Assembly (NCBI GenBank): GCA_937871705.1
Contig: CALMOO010000374.1
Location: forward strand, 1-7,570
Origin: an uncultured Hymenobacter sp.
GTDB lineage: Bacteria; Bacteroidota; Bacteroidia; Cytophagales; Hymenobacteraceae
Direction: 5' to 3'
Length of the DNA stretch: 7,570 nt
In this document: positions 1 through 6,312 of the stretch, in pieces
How the letters are laid out: each line of letters begins with the position of its first letter
Position numbering within the stretch: position 1 is the stretch's first letter
Program-made: the position numbers and the translations under genes
Notes under the pieces: generated by a model
Told to the model about the DNA's origin: nothing
Database searches by the model: none
Seen by the model: only the letters and a program-made list of their open reading frames with translations

Positions 1-1004
1 GCTTCACGCCGCGCCCGGAATGTGCCACCTGTAGTAGGGCGCTCACCCGTGCTACGTGGCTTGTCAAAGCTACCCGCAGCACGCTCACCAGACGGCTTCC
101 GGTCACTGTAAGGCTTACGGTCGTTGTTCTCACGCTCACGACCCGTGTTGCGGTCACCACCGTAGGTGCTACCCCCCTCCGAACGGCCACCGAAGCTACG
201 CCGCTCGGGGCGGCCTTCGCTTGAGCCACCTTCGCGGCGGTAGGGCCGGTCTTCGCCACCCGAACCGCGGGTGTCTCTATTGGGGCGGTCATTATCGCGC
301 CGCTCATAACCGGCACCGCCTTCGGGCCGAGGGCGGGCACTGCCGCGCTCCTCAAACGAGCGGCGCTCGTCGCGGCCAGTGTAGGCGGGGCGGTCGTTGT
401 TGTAGGAGCGTTCACCTTCTGGGCGCTCGATACGCGGCCGGCTAGTGCCTGCTTCTACCGGGGTGCCGTCTGGATTCTGCTTAATGAATTTGCGATTACG
501 CTCACCAGTTCCACCACGCGGCACAGTGGGCTTGCCCTCATAGCGCACAGGTTGGCCCTGCCAAATGGGTTTGGGGGGGTAGGCGGGGCGCTCACTACGC
601 TCGTCGCGCTGCGGCCGGTCGCCACCTTCCCTAGGCTCAAAGCGCCGAGGTGGGCGAGCATCATTGCCCGAAAAGCTGCGGCGGTCACGGTCGCCGGGGC
701 TGCCACCGCTAAAGCCACTGCGGCCACCTGGGCGACTGCTGTTGTCTCCGGGCCGCCCACCAAATTTACTTCCACCTTGCCCAAATGAAGGCCGCGAAGG
801 CGAGTAGTCACCGCGGCCCGCAGGCCGGTCGTTGCTACGCCCACCTGACCGTGCATCGCCCCGCGCGGCACCATAGCCACCGCCATTGCCCCGCGGCTCG
901 TAGTTTCCGCGCCCTTCCGGCCGGTTCGGGCGCTCTGAGCGGCCACCGCTTCTCGCCGGACCACGCTGGCCGGACTTGTTATCTGAGAAATTCTGCTTAG
1001 CCAT
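1..1004 (-). CDS. Arg/Gly-rich low-complexity N-terminal region, probably of an RsuA/RluB-type pseudouridine synthase (partial, C-terminus outside window)
   Basis: Reading the minus strand from the ATG at 1004-1002 gives 334 codons with no stop up to the left edge, so the protein is incomplete at its C-terminus. It starts MAKQNFSDNKSGQRGPARSG and is almost entirely Arg, Gly, Ser, Asp, Glu and Pro, with nine (D/E)RP tripeptides and many GGR/RGG-like pieces. The only less repetitive stretch is around residues 145-185 (PKPIWQGQPVRYEGKP, then RNRKFIKQNPDGTPVEAG). No folded domain, signal peptide or membrane segment is visible. From family knowledge, many Bacteroidota 23S/16S rRNA pseudouridine synthases carry such a basic disordered extension before the S4 and catalytic domains, which would bind RNA in the cytoplasm. 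That assignment is inferred because the catalytic part lies outside the window. An RNA helicase or other RGG-type RNA-binding protein is possible. The open frame, the ATG and the unbroken composition support this frame over the other open frames here. Confidence 0.72.
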   Translation of the reverse strand, partial: MAKQNFSDNKSGQRGPARSGGRSERPNRPEGRGNYEPRGNGGGYGAARGDARSGGRSNDRPAGRGDYSPSRPSFGQGGSKFGGRPGDNSSRPGGRSGFSGGSPGDRDRRSFSGNDARPPRRFEPREGGDRPQRDERSERPAYPPKPIWQGQPVRYEGKPTVPRGGTGERNRKFIKQNPDGTPVEAGTSRPRIERPEGERSYNNDRPAYTGRDERRSFEERGSARPRPEGGAGYERRDNDRPNRDTRGSGGEDRPYRREGGSSEGRPERRSFGGRSEGGSTYGGDRNTGRERENNDRKPYSDRKPSGERAAGSFDKPRSTGERPTTGGTFRARRE

Positions 1005-1051
1005 AGTTGTACGGAACTGGATGCTGGATACGAGTTATTATTTTGTACTGA

Positions 1052-1063
1052 AAGGCTAGCCTT
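1052..1063. promoter_or_regulatory. 12-bp perfect palindrome upstream of the Arg/Gly-rich gene
   Basis: AAGGCTAGCCTT is identical on both strands and lies about 48 bp before the ATG at 1004, in the only spacer that can hold this gene's promoter. A TTGACA occurs just upstream on the minus strand (about 1067-1072), but no convincing TAnnTTTG box follows at the usual distance. The palindrome could be an operator or chance; no regulator is known. Confidence 0.25.
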
Positions 1064-1115
1064 AAGTTGTCAAGCTTTACCTAAATAATGAGCACCCAGC
1101 AATCAGTATTCTAAT

Positions 1116-1170
1116 AAAAAAAGCCCGGACCCAGCCGCTGGCCGCCAAAGCGCCAGCCACGGGTCCGGGC
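1116..1170 (-). terminator. Rho-independent terminator behind the TraR/DksA gene
   Basis: GCCCGGACCC (1123-1132) and GGGTCCGGGC (1161-1170) form a perfect 10-bp GC-rich stem, with a further inner pairing of GCTGGC (1137-1142) and GCCAGC (1152-1157). On the minus strand the stem is followed at once by seven U (A-run 1116-1122). It begins 18 bases after the stop codon at 1191-1189. This is the clearest canonical terminator in the window and separates the TraR/DksA unit from the Arg/Gly-rich gene. Confidence 0.9.
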
Positions 1171-1188
1171 CGGAAAGAAAAGCGTCGC

Positions 1189-1587
1189 TTAGTCGCGACG
1201 AGCCAACTTGGCTTCTATCGTTTGCTGGGTGTGAGGCACTGCCCGCAGGCGCTCCTTTGGGATAAGCTTGCCGGTGCTAATACACACGCCATACGTCCCA
1301 TTCTTGATGCGAAGCTGCGCATTTTCGAGCTGCTGAATAAACTTCATTTGGCGCGAAGCCAGCTGGTTGAGGCTTTCCTTCTCAGCCGTTTCGGCACCAT
1401 CCTCCAGCACCTTCAGCGAAGCAGCTGTGGTGTCAGTACCCGATTCGTTATTACGGGTTAGTGTTTCCTTGATAAAGGAAAGCTCTTTGCGGGCAGCCGT
1501 GAGTTTTTCTTGAATAATCTTGTCAAACTCCGCCAAATCTTCGCGCGAATAGCGCATATTTTCCTCAGTCATCGAAGGGGAGGGCAT
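1189..1587 (-). CDS. TraR/DksA-family protein with a degenerate zinc finger
   Basis: This is a 132-residue protein of the TraR/DksA family, whose members act in the secondary channel of RNA polymerase to modulate transcription. Residues 13-95 are charged and alpha-helical, fitting the family coiled coil (EKLTAARKELSFIKETL, then KESLNQLASRQMKFIQQLENA). The C-terminal part, NGTYGVCISTGKLIPKERL through AVPHTQQTIEAK, aligns with the DksA zinc-finger block. Of the four cysteines expected there, only the first remains (C102); the others are T105, T123 and A126. From memory this loss is common in short Bacteroidota members, so it is probably lineage-typical rather than a decayed gene. There are three in-frame ATGs, at 1587, 1572 and 1557, and the second (MTEENMRY) is also a plausible start. 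It is followed by a strong terminator, so it is probably the last gene of its transcript. The exact regulatory role is unknown. Confidence 0.88.
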   Translation of the reverse strand: MPSPSMTEENMRYSREDLAEFDKIIQEKLTAARKELSFIKETLTRNNESGTDTTAASLKVLEDGAETAEKESLNQLASRQMKFIQQLENAQLRIKNGTYGVCISTGKLIPKERLRAVPHTQQTIEAKLARRD

Positions 1588-1632
1588 AAAAGGTAAGTCA
1601 ACTACTGGCTCTCACCAGTTTGGCAACCCAAC

Positions 1633-1657
1633 GCTAAACATAGCTAAATAGTTTAGC
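1633..1657. repeat. Three phased GCTAAA/TTTAGC copies in the leader of the TraR/DksA gene
   Basis: GCTAAA occurs at 1633-1638 and 1643-1648 (10 bp apart), and the inverse TTTAGC at 1652-1657. The last two form a 6-bp inverted repeat with a 3-base spacer. One helical turn between the direct copies is what a protein-binding array would show. It lies between the proposed promoter box and the gene. The function is unknown. Confidence 0.3.
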
Positions 1658-1722
1658 ATCCATTGGATTGTCCTTCTGGCAATGCTAGTGGCTAAGTTAA
1701 ATAAGTTTTACCTGAGCTACCA

Positions 1723-1730
1723 CAAAGATA
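1723..1730 (-). promoter_or_regulatory. Bacteroidota -7 box, candidate promoter of the TraR/DksA gene
   Basis: The minus strand reads TATCTTTG, an exact match to the Bacteroidota -7 consensus TAnnTTTG. It lies in the ribH to TraR/DksA spacer, about 136 bases before the ATG at 1587, giving a long leader. No TTG is found at the usual -33 distance, so the assignment rests on the -7 box and its position. Confidence 0.4.
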
Positions 1731-1774
1731 CGGCTTGGCAAGCATTTTGAAGCTTCACCCTTACGCGCTGTTTT

Positions 1775-2251
1775 TTAGAAGCCTAGCATTTGGATAGCTG
1801 CCACAGCGGCTTCTACCCCCTTGTTGCCGTGCTGGCCACCAGCGCGGTCCCAGGCCTGCTCTAATGTATTGGTTGTGACAAGGCCAAAAATGACGGGCTT
1901 GTTATACTTCAAGCCTACCGTGGTGAGGCCCTGCGCCACGGCATGGCAGATATAGTCATCGTGCTTAGTATCGCCTTTGATAACGACGCCCAAGCAAATT
2001 ACCGCATCTACTTCCTCATGCTGTGCCAGTAATTGAGCACCAAGTGTCAGCTCGAAGCTACCAGGCACTGTATTGCGAAATACATTTTCAGCTTTAGCCC
2101 CATGCTTGAGCAAGGTTTCATAAGCGCCGGCACTGAGAGTGTCGGTTAGTTCGCGGTTCCACTCGGCTACTACTAGCCCAAAGCGTTTTTCGGTGATGTC
2201 AATGAACCCCGAGCTGTCGTAAGTGCTGAGGTTTTGCAGAGCAGTTGCCAT
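1775..2251 (-). CDS. ribH: 6,7-dimethyl-8-ribityllumazine synthase
   Basis: This enzyme condenses 5-amino-6-ribitylamino-uracil with 3,4-dihydroxy-2-butanone 4-phosphate to form lumazine, the penultimate step of riboflavin synthesis. It is cytoplasmic and usually assembles into pentamers or 60-mer capsids. The 158-residue length is normal. Visible family motifs are FGLVVAEWNRELT (24-36, with W31 at the aromatic position that stacks on the pyrimidine), VPGSFEL (62-68), GVVIKGDTKHDDY (88-100, with the catalytic His at H97) and TTNTLEQAWDRAGG (126-139, with the phosphate-binding Arg at R136). No other rib gene is adjacent; instead the TPR gene lies just upstream, an order I recall in Bacteroidota. 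A terminator hairpin separates the two, so ribH probably has its own promoter. I see no FMN-riboswitch-like structure in its 5' region. Confidence 0.97.
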   Translation of the reverse strand: MATALQNLSTYDSSGFIDITEKRFGLVVAEWNRELTDTLSAGAYETLLKHGAKAENVFRNTVPGSFELTLGAQLLAQHEEVDAVICLGVVIKGDTKHDDYICHAVAQGLTTVGLKYNKPVIFGLVTTNTLEQAWDRAGGQHGNKGVEAAVAAIQMLGF

Positions 2252-2283
2252 AAATCGTTTTTAAGTTAAATGAAGCATATCAT

Positions 2284-2302
2284 GTAGTGTAAGCCACACT
2301 AC
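2284..2302. promoter_or_regulatory. Inverted repeat in the ribH leader
   Basis: GTAGTGT (2284-2290) and ACACTAC (2296-2302) form a perfect 7-bp stem with a 5-base loop, about 33-51 bases before the ribH ATG. It could be a small mRNA hairpin or an operator. Further upstream (2344-2351) the minus strand reads TTACTTTG, one mismatch from the -7 box TAnnTTTG, but without a TTG at -33. The regulatory meaning is unproven. Confidence 0.35.
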
Positions 2303-2371
2303 CAAGACTAGCTAGCATCTTCGTACCAATTTTTATTGTAGTACAAAGTAACGCTCCTAGCCCTCCTTTTA

Positions 2372-2425
2372 CCTGAAAAGCAAACGGCACCCTTCCCAAA
2401 GGAGAGGTGCCGTTTGCTTTTCAGG
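2372..2425 (-). terminator. Perfect 20-bp hairpin terminator behind the TPR gene
   Basis: CCTGAAAAGCAAACGGCACC (2372-2391) and its exact reverse complement (2406-2425) enclose a 14-base loop. A GGCACC/GGTGCC core is flanked by AAAAGC/GCTTTT, so a U-run sits inside the stem on both strands, as in typical bidirectional terminators. It starts 15 bases after the stop codon at 2443-2441 of the TPR gene and isolates it from ribH. Confidence 0.85.
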
Positions 2426-2440
2426 AAACTCAATTTAGAC

Positions 2441-3205
2441 TTACTGTTGAAGATGGGCTTTAGCTTGGCGAGCTTCGGCAGCTTCCTGCGACGTTGCATA
2501 GTCGTTGAGGATGCGGTCGTAGGCTTTTAAAGCGCCTTCATTGTCTTTGGCTACTTCGCGGGCTACCCCCTCTTTCAACAGATAACTCGGTGTGAAGTAT
2601 TCGTTGGCATTGTGGTCAGCTGCTTTGGCATATAGCTCAGCTGCTTCTTTGGGCTTGTTCAATTCTAATTGAGCATCGCCCATCAGCGCGTAAGCCCGCG
2701 ACTGTACCAAGTAGTCATCTGAGCTAAACTTGTCGAGGGCATTGTATGCATCCTGAAACTTGCCTTGTTTGAGCAACGCTACCCCGGCGTAAAAGTTAGC
2801 AAGGTTCCCTGCTTTTGTGCCACTGTATTCGCTGGCAACCCGGGTTAAGCCCGGTAGCTTACCATCGCCTTGCAGCGCTGGTTTCAACGAGTCAGCTTCC
2901 CAGTGCGCAATGGCTCGAAAGCTGGCTGCTTGAGCCAAATTGTTCTGCTGATTGCGCCAGTAGTTATAACCAAAGACCCCAGCAACCGCCAGCACTACGA
3001 CTGCCAGAATACCGAGCAGCAGGTTACGGTTGCGACGCACAAAGTCCTCCGACTCAGCTAGGCGTGCAGCCAGTGCATCGGGGTCTTCTAGTAGCGGGTT
3101 CTCCGTAACGTAGTTTTCTTCGGCTGGCGCCAATGGGTCCGTCGAAACAGGGCGAACGGGCTGGCGGGCTCCCGGTGTTTTACCGGTATACGGGATTTTA
3201 GACAT
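2441..3205 (-). CDS. Membrane-anchored tetratricopeptide repeat protein (YfgM-like)
   Basis: This 254-residue protein has a Pro-rich cytoplasmic N-terminus (1-60), a basic stop ERRNRN-like segment (RRNRN, 57-61), one hydrophobic membrane helix (about 62-81, LLLGILAVVVLAVAGVFGYN) and a helical repeat region (about 90-254). The positive charge before the helix predicts an N-in orientation with the repeats in the periplasm. TPR-like units are visible at about 134-163 (AGNLANFYAGVALLKQGKF...ALDKF), 168-196 (QSRAYALMGDAQLELNKPKEA) and 206-237 (PSYLLKEGVAREVAKDNEGAL). The layout of one TM helix then TPRs resembles YfgM/TPR_21 proteins, which assist periplasmic or translocon-linked protein handling; that function is inferred only. 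It is 96 bp downstream of pdhA on the same strand and ends at a strong terminator. Confidence 0.9.
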   Translation of the reverse strand: MSKIPYTGKTPGARQPVRPVSTDPLAPAEENYVTENPLLEDPDALAARLAESEDFVRRNRNLLLGILAVVVLAVAGVFGYNYWRNQQNNLAQAASFRAIAHWEADSLKPALQGDGKLPGLTRVASEYSGTKAGNLANFYAGVALLKQGKFQDAYNALDKFSSDDYLVQSRAYALMGDAQLELNKPKEAAELYAKAADHNANEYFTPSYLLKEGVAREVAKDNEGALKAYDRILNDYATSQEAAEARQAKAHLQQ

Positions 3206-3258
3206 CAGCTAAGGATAGCTCAGCGGCGCAGCTCAAATAGCAACCGCGCTGCTGATAT

Positions 3259-3283
3259 GACCAGAGCTATGGGTGCTCTGGCC
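3259..3283 (-). terminator. Weak hairpin behind pdhA, possible attenuator or terminator
   Basis: CCAGAGC (3261-3267) and GCTCTGG (3275-3281) pair perfectly around a 7-base loop, and a G-U and a G-C pair can extend the stem on the minus-strand RNA to nine pairs. No U-run follows, so it is not a canonical terminator. It lies between the pdhA stop and the TPR start, so read-through into the TPR gene is plausible. Confidence 0.3.
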
Positions 3284-3301
3284 GGGTGTCAAATAAGATA
3301 C

Positions 3302-4492
3302 TTAGTCGTGAATGTAGGGGTAGTTGTCTTGCACGTACACATCGTGGTACAACTCAGCAGCGTCAGGATAAGGCGAATTTTCAGCGAACTCCACCGATTC
3401 CTGTACACGGGCTTTAATTCGGTCGTCGATGGCTGCCAAGTCCTCTTCGGTAGCCATCTGGTGGGTCAGGATGGTGTGGCGTACTGCTTCAATGGTGTCG
3501 CGGTGGCGATACTCTTCCAGTTCTTCTTTCGTACGGTACTTAGCAGGGTCACTCATGGAGTGGCCCTTATAGCGGTAAGTCTTGAACTCTAAAAAGGTAG
3601 GGCCTTCACCATTGCGGGCGCGCTCAGCAGCGCGGGCTACAGCTTCATGCACATCTTCTACGTTCATAGCGTTTACCGGCTCTGAAGGCATATCGTAGCC
3701 CCGGCCGATGTGGTAAAGCTCGGTTACGTTAGAGGTTCGCTGTACCGAGGTACCCATGGCGTAGCCGTTGTTTTCTACCACGAATATTACGGGTAGCTTC
3801 CATAGCATTGCCATGTTGAACGCTTCATGCAAGGCGCCTTGGCGCACGGCACCATCGCCCATGTAGCAGATGCAGAGTTTACCAGTCTTGTTGTATTTCT
3901 CGGCGAAGGCAATGCCAGCGCCCATTGGTACCTGGCCGCCTACAATGCCGTGACCACCCATGAAACCAACTTCTTTGTCGAACATGTGCATCGAGCCACC
4001 TTTGCCTTTTGAGCACCCGGTAGCCTTCGCAAACAGCTCAGCCATGATAGCGTTAGGCGAAGTACCTAGAGCCAAGGGGTGAGCATGGTCGCGGTAGGCG
4101 GTAATGTATTTATCGCCCGGCTCTAGGGCAGATACAGCACCAGCCACACAGGCTTCTTGGCCAATGTAGAGATGGCAGAAGCCTTTGATTTTTTGCTGAC
4201 CGTATAACTGACCTGCTTTCTCCTCAAACTTGCGCATGAGCTGCATTTGCTCATACCAGTTAAGGTAAGTCTCTTTTGAATAAGCCGGCTCTGCAGGCGA
4301 GGTTGCCTGTGGTTCTGGGGCAGTATCGTTAGCTGCCATGCGCTCTGGCTCTGCTGGGCCAGGCATCACGGCATCGGGCTGCTTTATGGTGCTTTGGTCG
4401 CCTACGTCAGGGCCCTTACCAGCACCATTGGGTGCTGATGCTGCTCCATTAGTTACGGCTACCTTCTGCGCTTCCTTTACTTTCTCCGCCAT
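3302..4492 (-). CDS. pdhA: Pyruvate dehydrogenase E1 component, alpha subunit
   Basis: With the beta subunit, this forms the thiamine-diphosphate-dependent E1 enzyme that decarboxylates pyruvate and acetylates the lipoyl groups of E2, feeding acetyl-CoA to the TCA cycle. The core begins near residue 71 (YSKETYLNWYEQMQLMRKFE). Motifs are GFCHLYIGQEA (104-114), the substrate and ThDP site region TAYRDHAHPLALG (131-143), GGSMHMFD (165-172), GGHGIVGGQVPMGAG (179-193), the ThDP/Mg motif starting GDG at 212-214 and ending in ENNGYAMGT (240-248), and YRYKGHSMSDPAKYR (306-320), matching the loop of E1 alpha subunits. At 396 residues it is longer than the usual 320-350; the excess is an Ala/Pro/Glu-rich, probably disordered N-terminus (1-70). 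No E1 beta or E2 gene is next to it. The ATG at 4492 is preferred because it begins MAEKVKEAQ; a later start at M43 or M52 cannot be ruled out. Confidence 0.95.
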   Translation of the reverse strand: MAEKVKEAQKVAVTNGAASAPNGAGKGPDVGDQSTIKQPDAVMPGPAEPERMAANDTAPEPQATSPAEPAYSKETYLNWYEQMQLMRKFEEKAGQLYGQQKIKGFCHLYIGQEACVAGAVSALEPGDKYITAYRDHAHPLALGTSPNAIMAELFAKATGCSKGKGGSMHMFDKEVGFMGGHGIVGGQVPMGAGIAFAEKYNKTGKLCICYMGDGAVRQGALHEAFNMAMLWKLPVIFVVENNGYAMGTSVQRTSNVTELYHIGRGYDMPSEPVNAMNVEDVHEAVARAAERARNGEGPTFLEFKTYRYKGHSMSDPAKYRTKEELEEYRHRDTIEAVRHTILTHQMATEEDLAAIDDRIKARVQESVEFAENSPYPDAAELYHDVYVQDNYPYIHD

Positions 4493-4530
4493 GATGGTTG
4501 TTGGTATAATTTCGCTTTGGGAGCGCGAAA

Positions 4531-4562
4531 TTACGCAATTCTATCCGTAGTTACGTAATTCT
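4531..4562. repeat. 12-bp direct repeat in the divergent pdhA-recF spacer
   Basis: TTACGCAATTCT (4531-4542) and TTACGTAATTCT (4551-4562) differ at one base and start 20 bp apart, about two helical turns. The second contains the palindrome TTACGTAA (4551-4558). They occupy the middle of the 97-bp region that must hold both promoters. Near matches to the -7 box overlap them (minus strand TAATTTCG at 4526-4533; plus strand TAATTCTG at 4556-4563), each with one mismatch and no TTG at -33. This is a candidate shared operator. Confidence 0.4.
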
Positions 4563-4589
4563 GTTTTACACGCTTTTTAACTGCCTTTG

Positions 4590-5720
4590 ATGACGCTAGA
4601 CCAGCTCCACCTGCTGTTTTTTAAAAACTACGACGAAGCCAATTTGAGTTTCAGCCCCGGCATCAATTGCTTTATTGGTGACAATGGTAGCGGCAAGACT
4701 AACCTGCTCGACGCCATCCATTATTTAGCCCTTACTAAAAGCGCTTTCACAACTCTTGATGCACAAAGCATAAAACAGGGTGCTGACTTCTTTGTAGTAA
4801 AAGGTAAGTTCTCGTCGCCCTTGCTCGACCGTTCTGAAACCATACAGGTGAGCTTACGAACTGGCCAGAAGAAAACTCTTACGCACGATAAGCAACCCTA
4901 CGAACGTTTGGCTGACCACATTGGGCGCTACCCAGCTGTGCTCATCTCGCCTTATGATACAGACATTATTCGGCAGGGAAGCGAGGAGCGGCGACGCTAC
5001 TTCGACAGCTTGCAATCGCAGCTTGACCCGGAGTTTCTAAATCTACTCATTCAGTATAATGGCTTATTACGCCAGCGCAATGCTACCCTTAAGCAAGGAA
5101 CCAGCTCGCATGGATTTGATGCGTTGTACTTGCAGGCCCTCGATGACCAACTCGCTCCGTTGGGTGAGGGCTTGTCTATACTGCGAACTAGCTTTCTTAC
5201 CGAATTCCTACCAGTGTTCCAGCGCCACTATCAGCAACTAGCGGAAGGTCGGGAGCAAGTCAGCTTAGAATATAAAAGCCAACTGCCCGGCCAAAACTTT
5301 CGTCATCTATTGCTTGCCAACGAGCGCCGAGACCTAGCCTTGCAGCGCAGTACTGTGGGGCCGCATCGCGACGACTTTGTGTTTCTCATGGATAAATTGC
5401 CCGTAAAATCTTACGCTTCTCAGGGGCAGCAAAAGTCATTTGCTATTGCCTTAAAGCTTGCACAATTTGAGTTGCTGGCTGCGCGCCCAGCTACTGCCCC
5501 TGCTGGCTCTGCTAGCAAACCACTGCTGCTGCTAGACGACATCTTTGACCGCCTCGATGAGAAGCGTATCGCGCGGCTTCTGCAGCTCGTAGCTGACCAG
5601 ACCTTCGGACAGGTGTTTTTAACTGATACCAGTCTGGAGCGCACTGACCAAGCTTTGATTGGGGTTGCCACTGCCATCCAGCGCTTCCGCGTGCAAGCCG
5701 GAACGGTAGTACTTATTTGA
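4590..5720 (+). CDS. recF: DNA replication and repair protein RecF
   Basis: RecF is an SMC/ABC-type ATPase that binds gapped DNA at stalled forks and, with RecO and RecR, loads RecA at single-strand gaps. The 376-residue length is typical. Visible signatures are the Walker A motif GDNGSGKT (30-37) in INCFIGDNGSGKTNLLDAIH, the RecF-specific stretches LISPYDTDIIRQGSEERRR (118-136) and STVGPHRDDF (254-263), the ABC signature region SYASQGQQKSFAIALKLAQ (274-292) and the Walker B and D-loop LLLLDDIFDRLDEKR (312-326). The ATG at 4590 is chosen because the protein then starts MTLDQLHLLFFKNYDEANL, the normal RecF start; a TTG one codon upstream (4587) is less likely. It diverges from pdhA and is followed 101 bp later by the DUF721/DciA gene. 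No dnaA, dnaN or gyrB neighbours are seen, as is common in Bacteroidota. Confidence 0.97.
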   Translation: MTLDQLHLLFFKNYDEANLSFSPGINCFIGDNGSGKTNLLDAIHYLALTKSAFTTLDAQSIKQGADFFVVKGKFSSPLLDRSETIQVSLRTGQKKTLTHDKQPYERLADHIGRYPAVLISPYDTDIIRQGSEERRRYFDSLQSQLDPEFLNLLIQYNGLLRQRNATLKQGTSSHGFDALYLQALDDQLAPLGEGLSILRTSFLTEFLPVFQRHYQQLAEGREQVSLEYKSQLPGQNFRHLLLANERRDLALQRSTVGPHRDDFVFLMDKLPVKSYASQGQQKSFAIALKLAQFELLAARPATAPAGSASKPLLLLDDIFDRLDEKRIARLLQLVADQTFGQVFLTDTSLERTDQALIGVATAIQRFRVQAGTVVLI

Positions 5721-5755
5721 AGTAAGACCTGGGGTAGAGCAGTAAGGTAAAGGCG

Positions 5756-5763
5756 TAATTTTG
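5756..5763 (+). promoter_or_regulatory. Bacteroidota -7 box, candidate promoter of the DUF721/DciA gene
   Basis: TAATTTTG matches the consensus TAnnTTTG exactly. It lies in the recF to DUF721 spacer and would start transcription about 50 bases before the ATG at 5822. No TTG is present at -33. It suggests that the DUF721 gene can be transcribed independently of recF. Confidence 0.5.
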
Positions 5764-5821
5764 CGTAGTCAATTTTTGGTAGCTACGGTGCATTCTGCCT
5801 TAGCTACTCGCAAGTCGCCTC

Positions 5822-6139
5822 ATGAAAAAACCCTTGCCTTCTGCTACTGCGCGCCGCGCCGACATCATCCCGTTGAAGGAAGGCTTAGAGGCGCTAGTGC
5901 GTGCTTACCGGCTCGGCGGCAAGCTGAATGAAGTAACCGTAGTGGCAAGTTGGGAGCGGGTGATGGGCAAGGCCGTAGCGCAAAAAACTAAGGAAGTTTA
6001 TGTGAGCAAAGGCAAGCTCTTTGTGCGTCTAACTTCAGCGCCGCTCAAGCACGAACTGGTGATGGCCAAAACTCGCGTACTTGAGATGCTCAATGCCGAA
6101 GTTGGTGAGCAAGTAGTGACGGAAGTAGTTTTCTTGTAG
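5822..6139 (+). CDS. DUF721 (DciA-like) protein, candidate replicative helicase loader
   Basis: This 105-residue protein matches the DUF721 pattern. A basic N-terminus (MKKPLPSATARRAD) leads to a helix (IIPLKEGLEALVRAYRLGGK, 15-34), the conserved W44 in VVASWERVMGKAVAQKT, then a compact beta-alpha unit with VYVSKGKLFVRLTSAPLKHE (59-78) and VVTEVVFL at the end. DUF721 is the domain of DciA, the ancestral bacterial loader or operator of the DnaB replicative helicase in lineages without DnaC or DnaI. Short Bacteroidota versions carry little beyond the domain, so the DciA role is inferred from family membership and from its position just after recF. The ATG at 5822 gives the expected start. A hairpin terminator follows within 10 bases of the stop. 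Confidence 0.88.
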   Translation: MKKPLPSATARRADIIPLKEGLEALVRAYRLGGKLNEVTVVASWERVMGKAVAQKTKEVYVSKGKLFVRLTSAPLKHELVMAKTRVLEMLNAEVGEQVVTEVVFL

Positions 6140-6147
6140 CTAGAGTT

Positions 6148-6184
6148 AGGATTTGCTTCCTCTCAGCCGAAGCAAATCCTTTCT
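6148..6184 (+). terminator. Terminator hairpin behind the DUF721/DciA gene
   Basis: AGGATTTGCTTC (6148-6159) and GAAGCAAATCCT (6169-6180) form a perfect 12-bp stem with a 9-base loop, starting 9 bases after the TAG stop. The U-run is weak (the stem ends in CCT and is followed by TTCTGTCC). Position and stem length make it a likely terminator of the recF/DUF721 side. Confidence 0.7.
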
Positions 6185-6312
6185 GTCCTCCTTCCTACCA
6201 GATGCTGCATATCGACCTAAAGCAGCACTGCTTTTTAGCCGTTCGAAGCTCATTGCTTTTTGAAGGTGTCCTCCGCTAAGTGAGCTTTTTTTACTACTTG
6301 GGGAACTATCCA

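Noticed and set aside
56..1000. Several open frames on both strands within the Arg/Gly-rich region (56-445 plus, 455-964 minus, 552-788 plus, 785-1000 plus)
   Set aside because: They are by-products of GC-rich, repetitive sequence with few stops. The minus frame from 1004 is open throughout, starts with a sensible ATG after a spacer and gives a coherent composition.
2308..2499. Minus-strand basic 63-codon frame across the hairpin at 2372-2425
   Set aside because: It overlaps the end of the TPR gene in another frame and its repetitive KLSFLKSKRHLSFGKG arises from the inverted repeat of the terminator.
3257..3592. Plus-strand frame of 111 codons opposite pdhA
   Set aside because: It is antisense to the conserved C-terminal part of PdhA and resembles no known family; the same applies to the plus-strand frames at 2815-3108, 3827-4012 and 4338-4550.
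5420..5677. Minus-strand frame of 85 codons opposite recF
   Set aside because: It is antisense to the RecF signature and Walker B region, with Ser/Arg-rich shadow composition.
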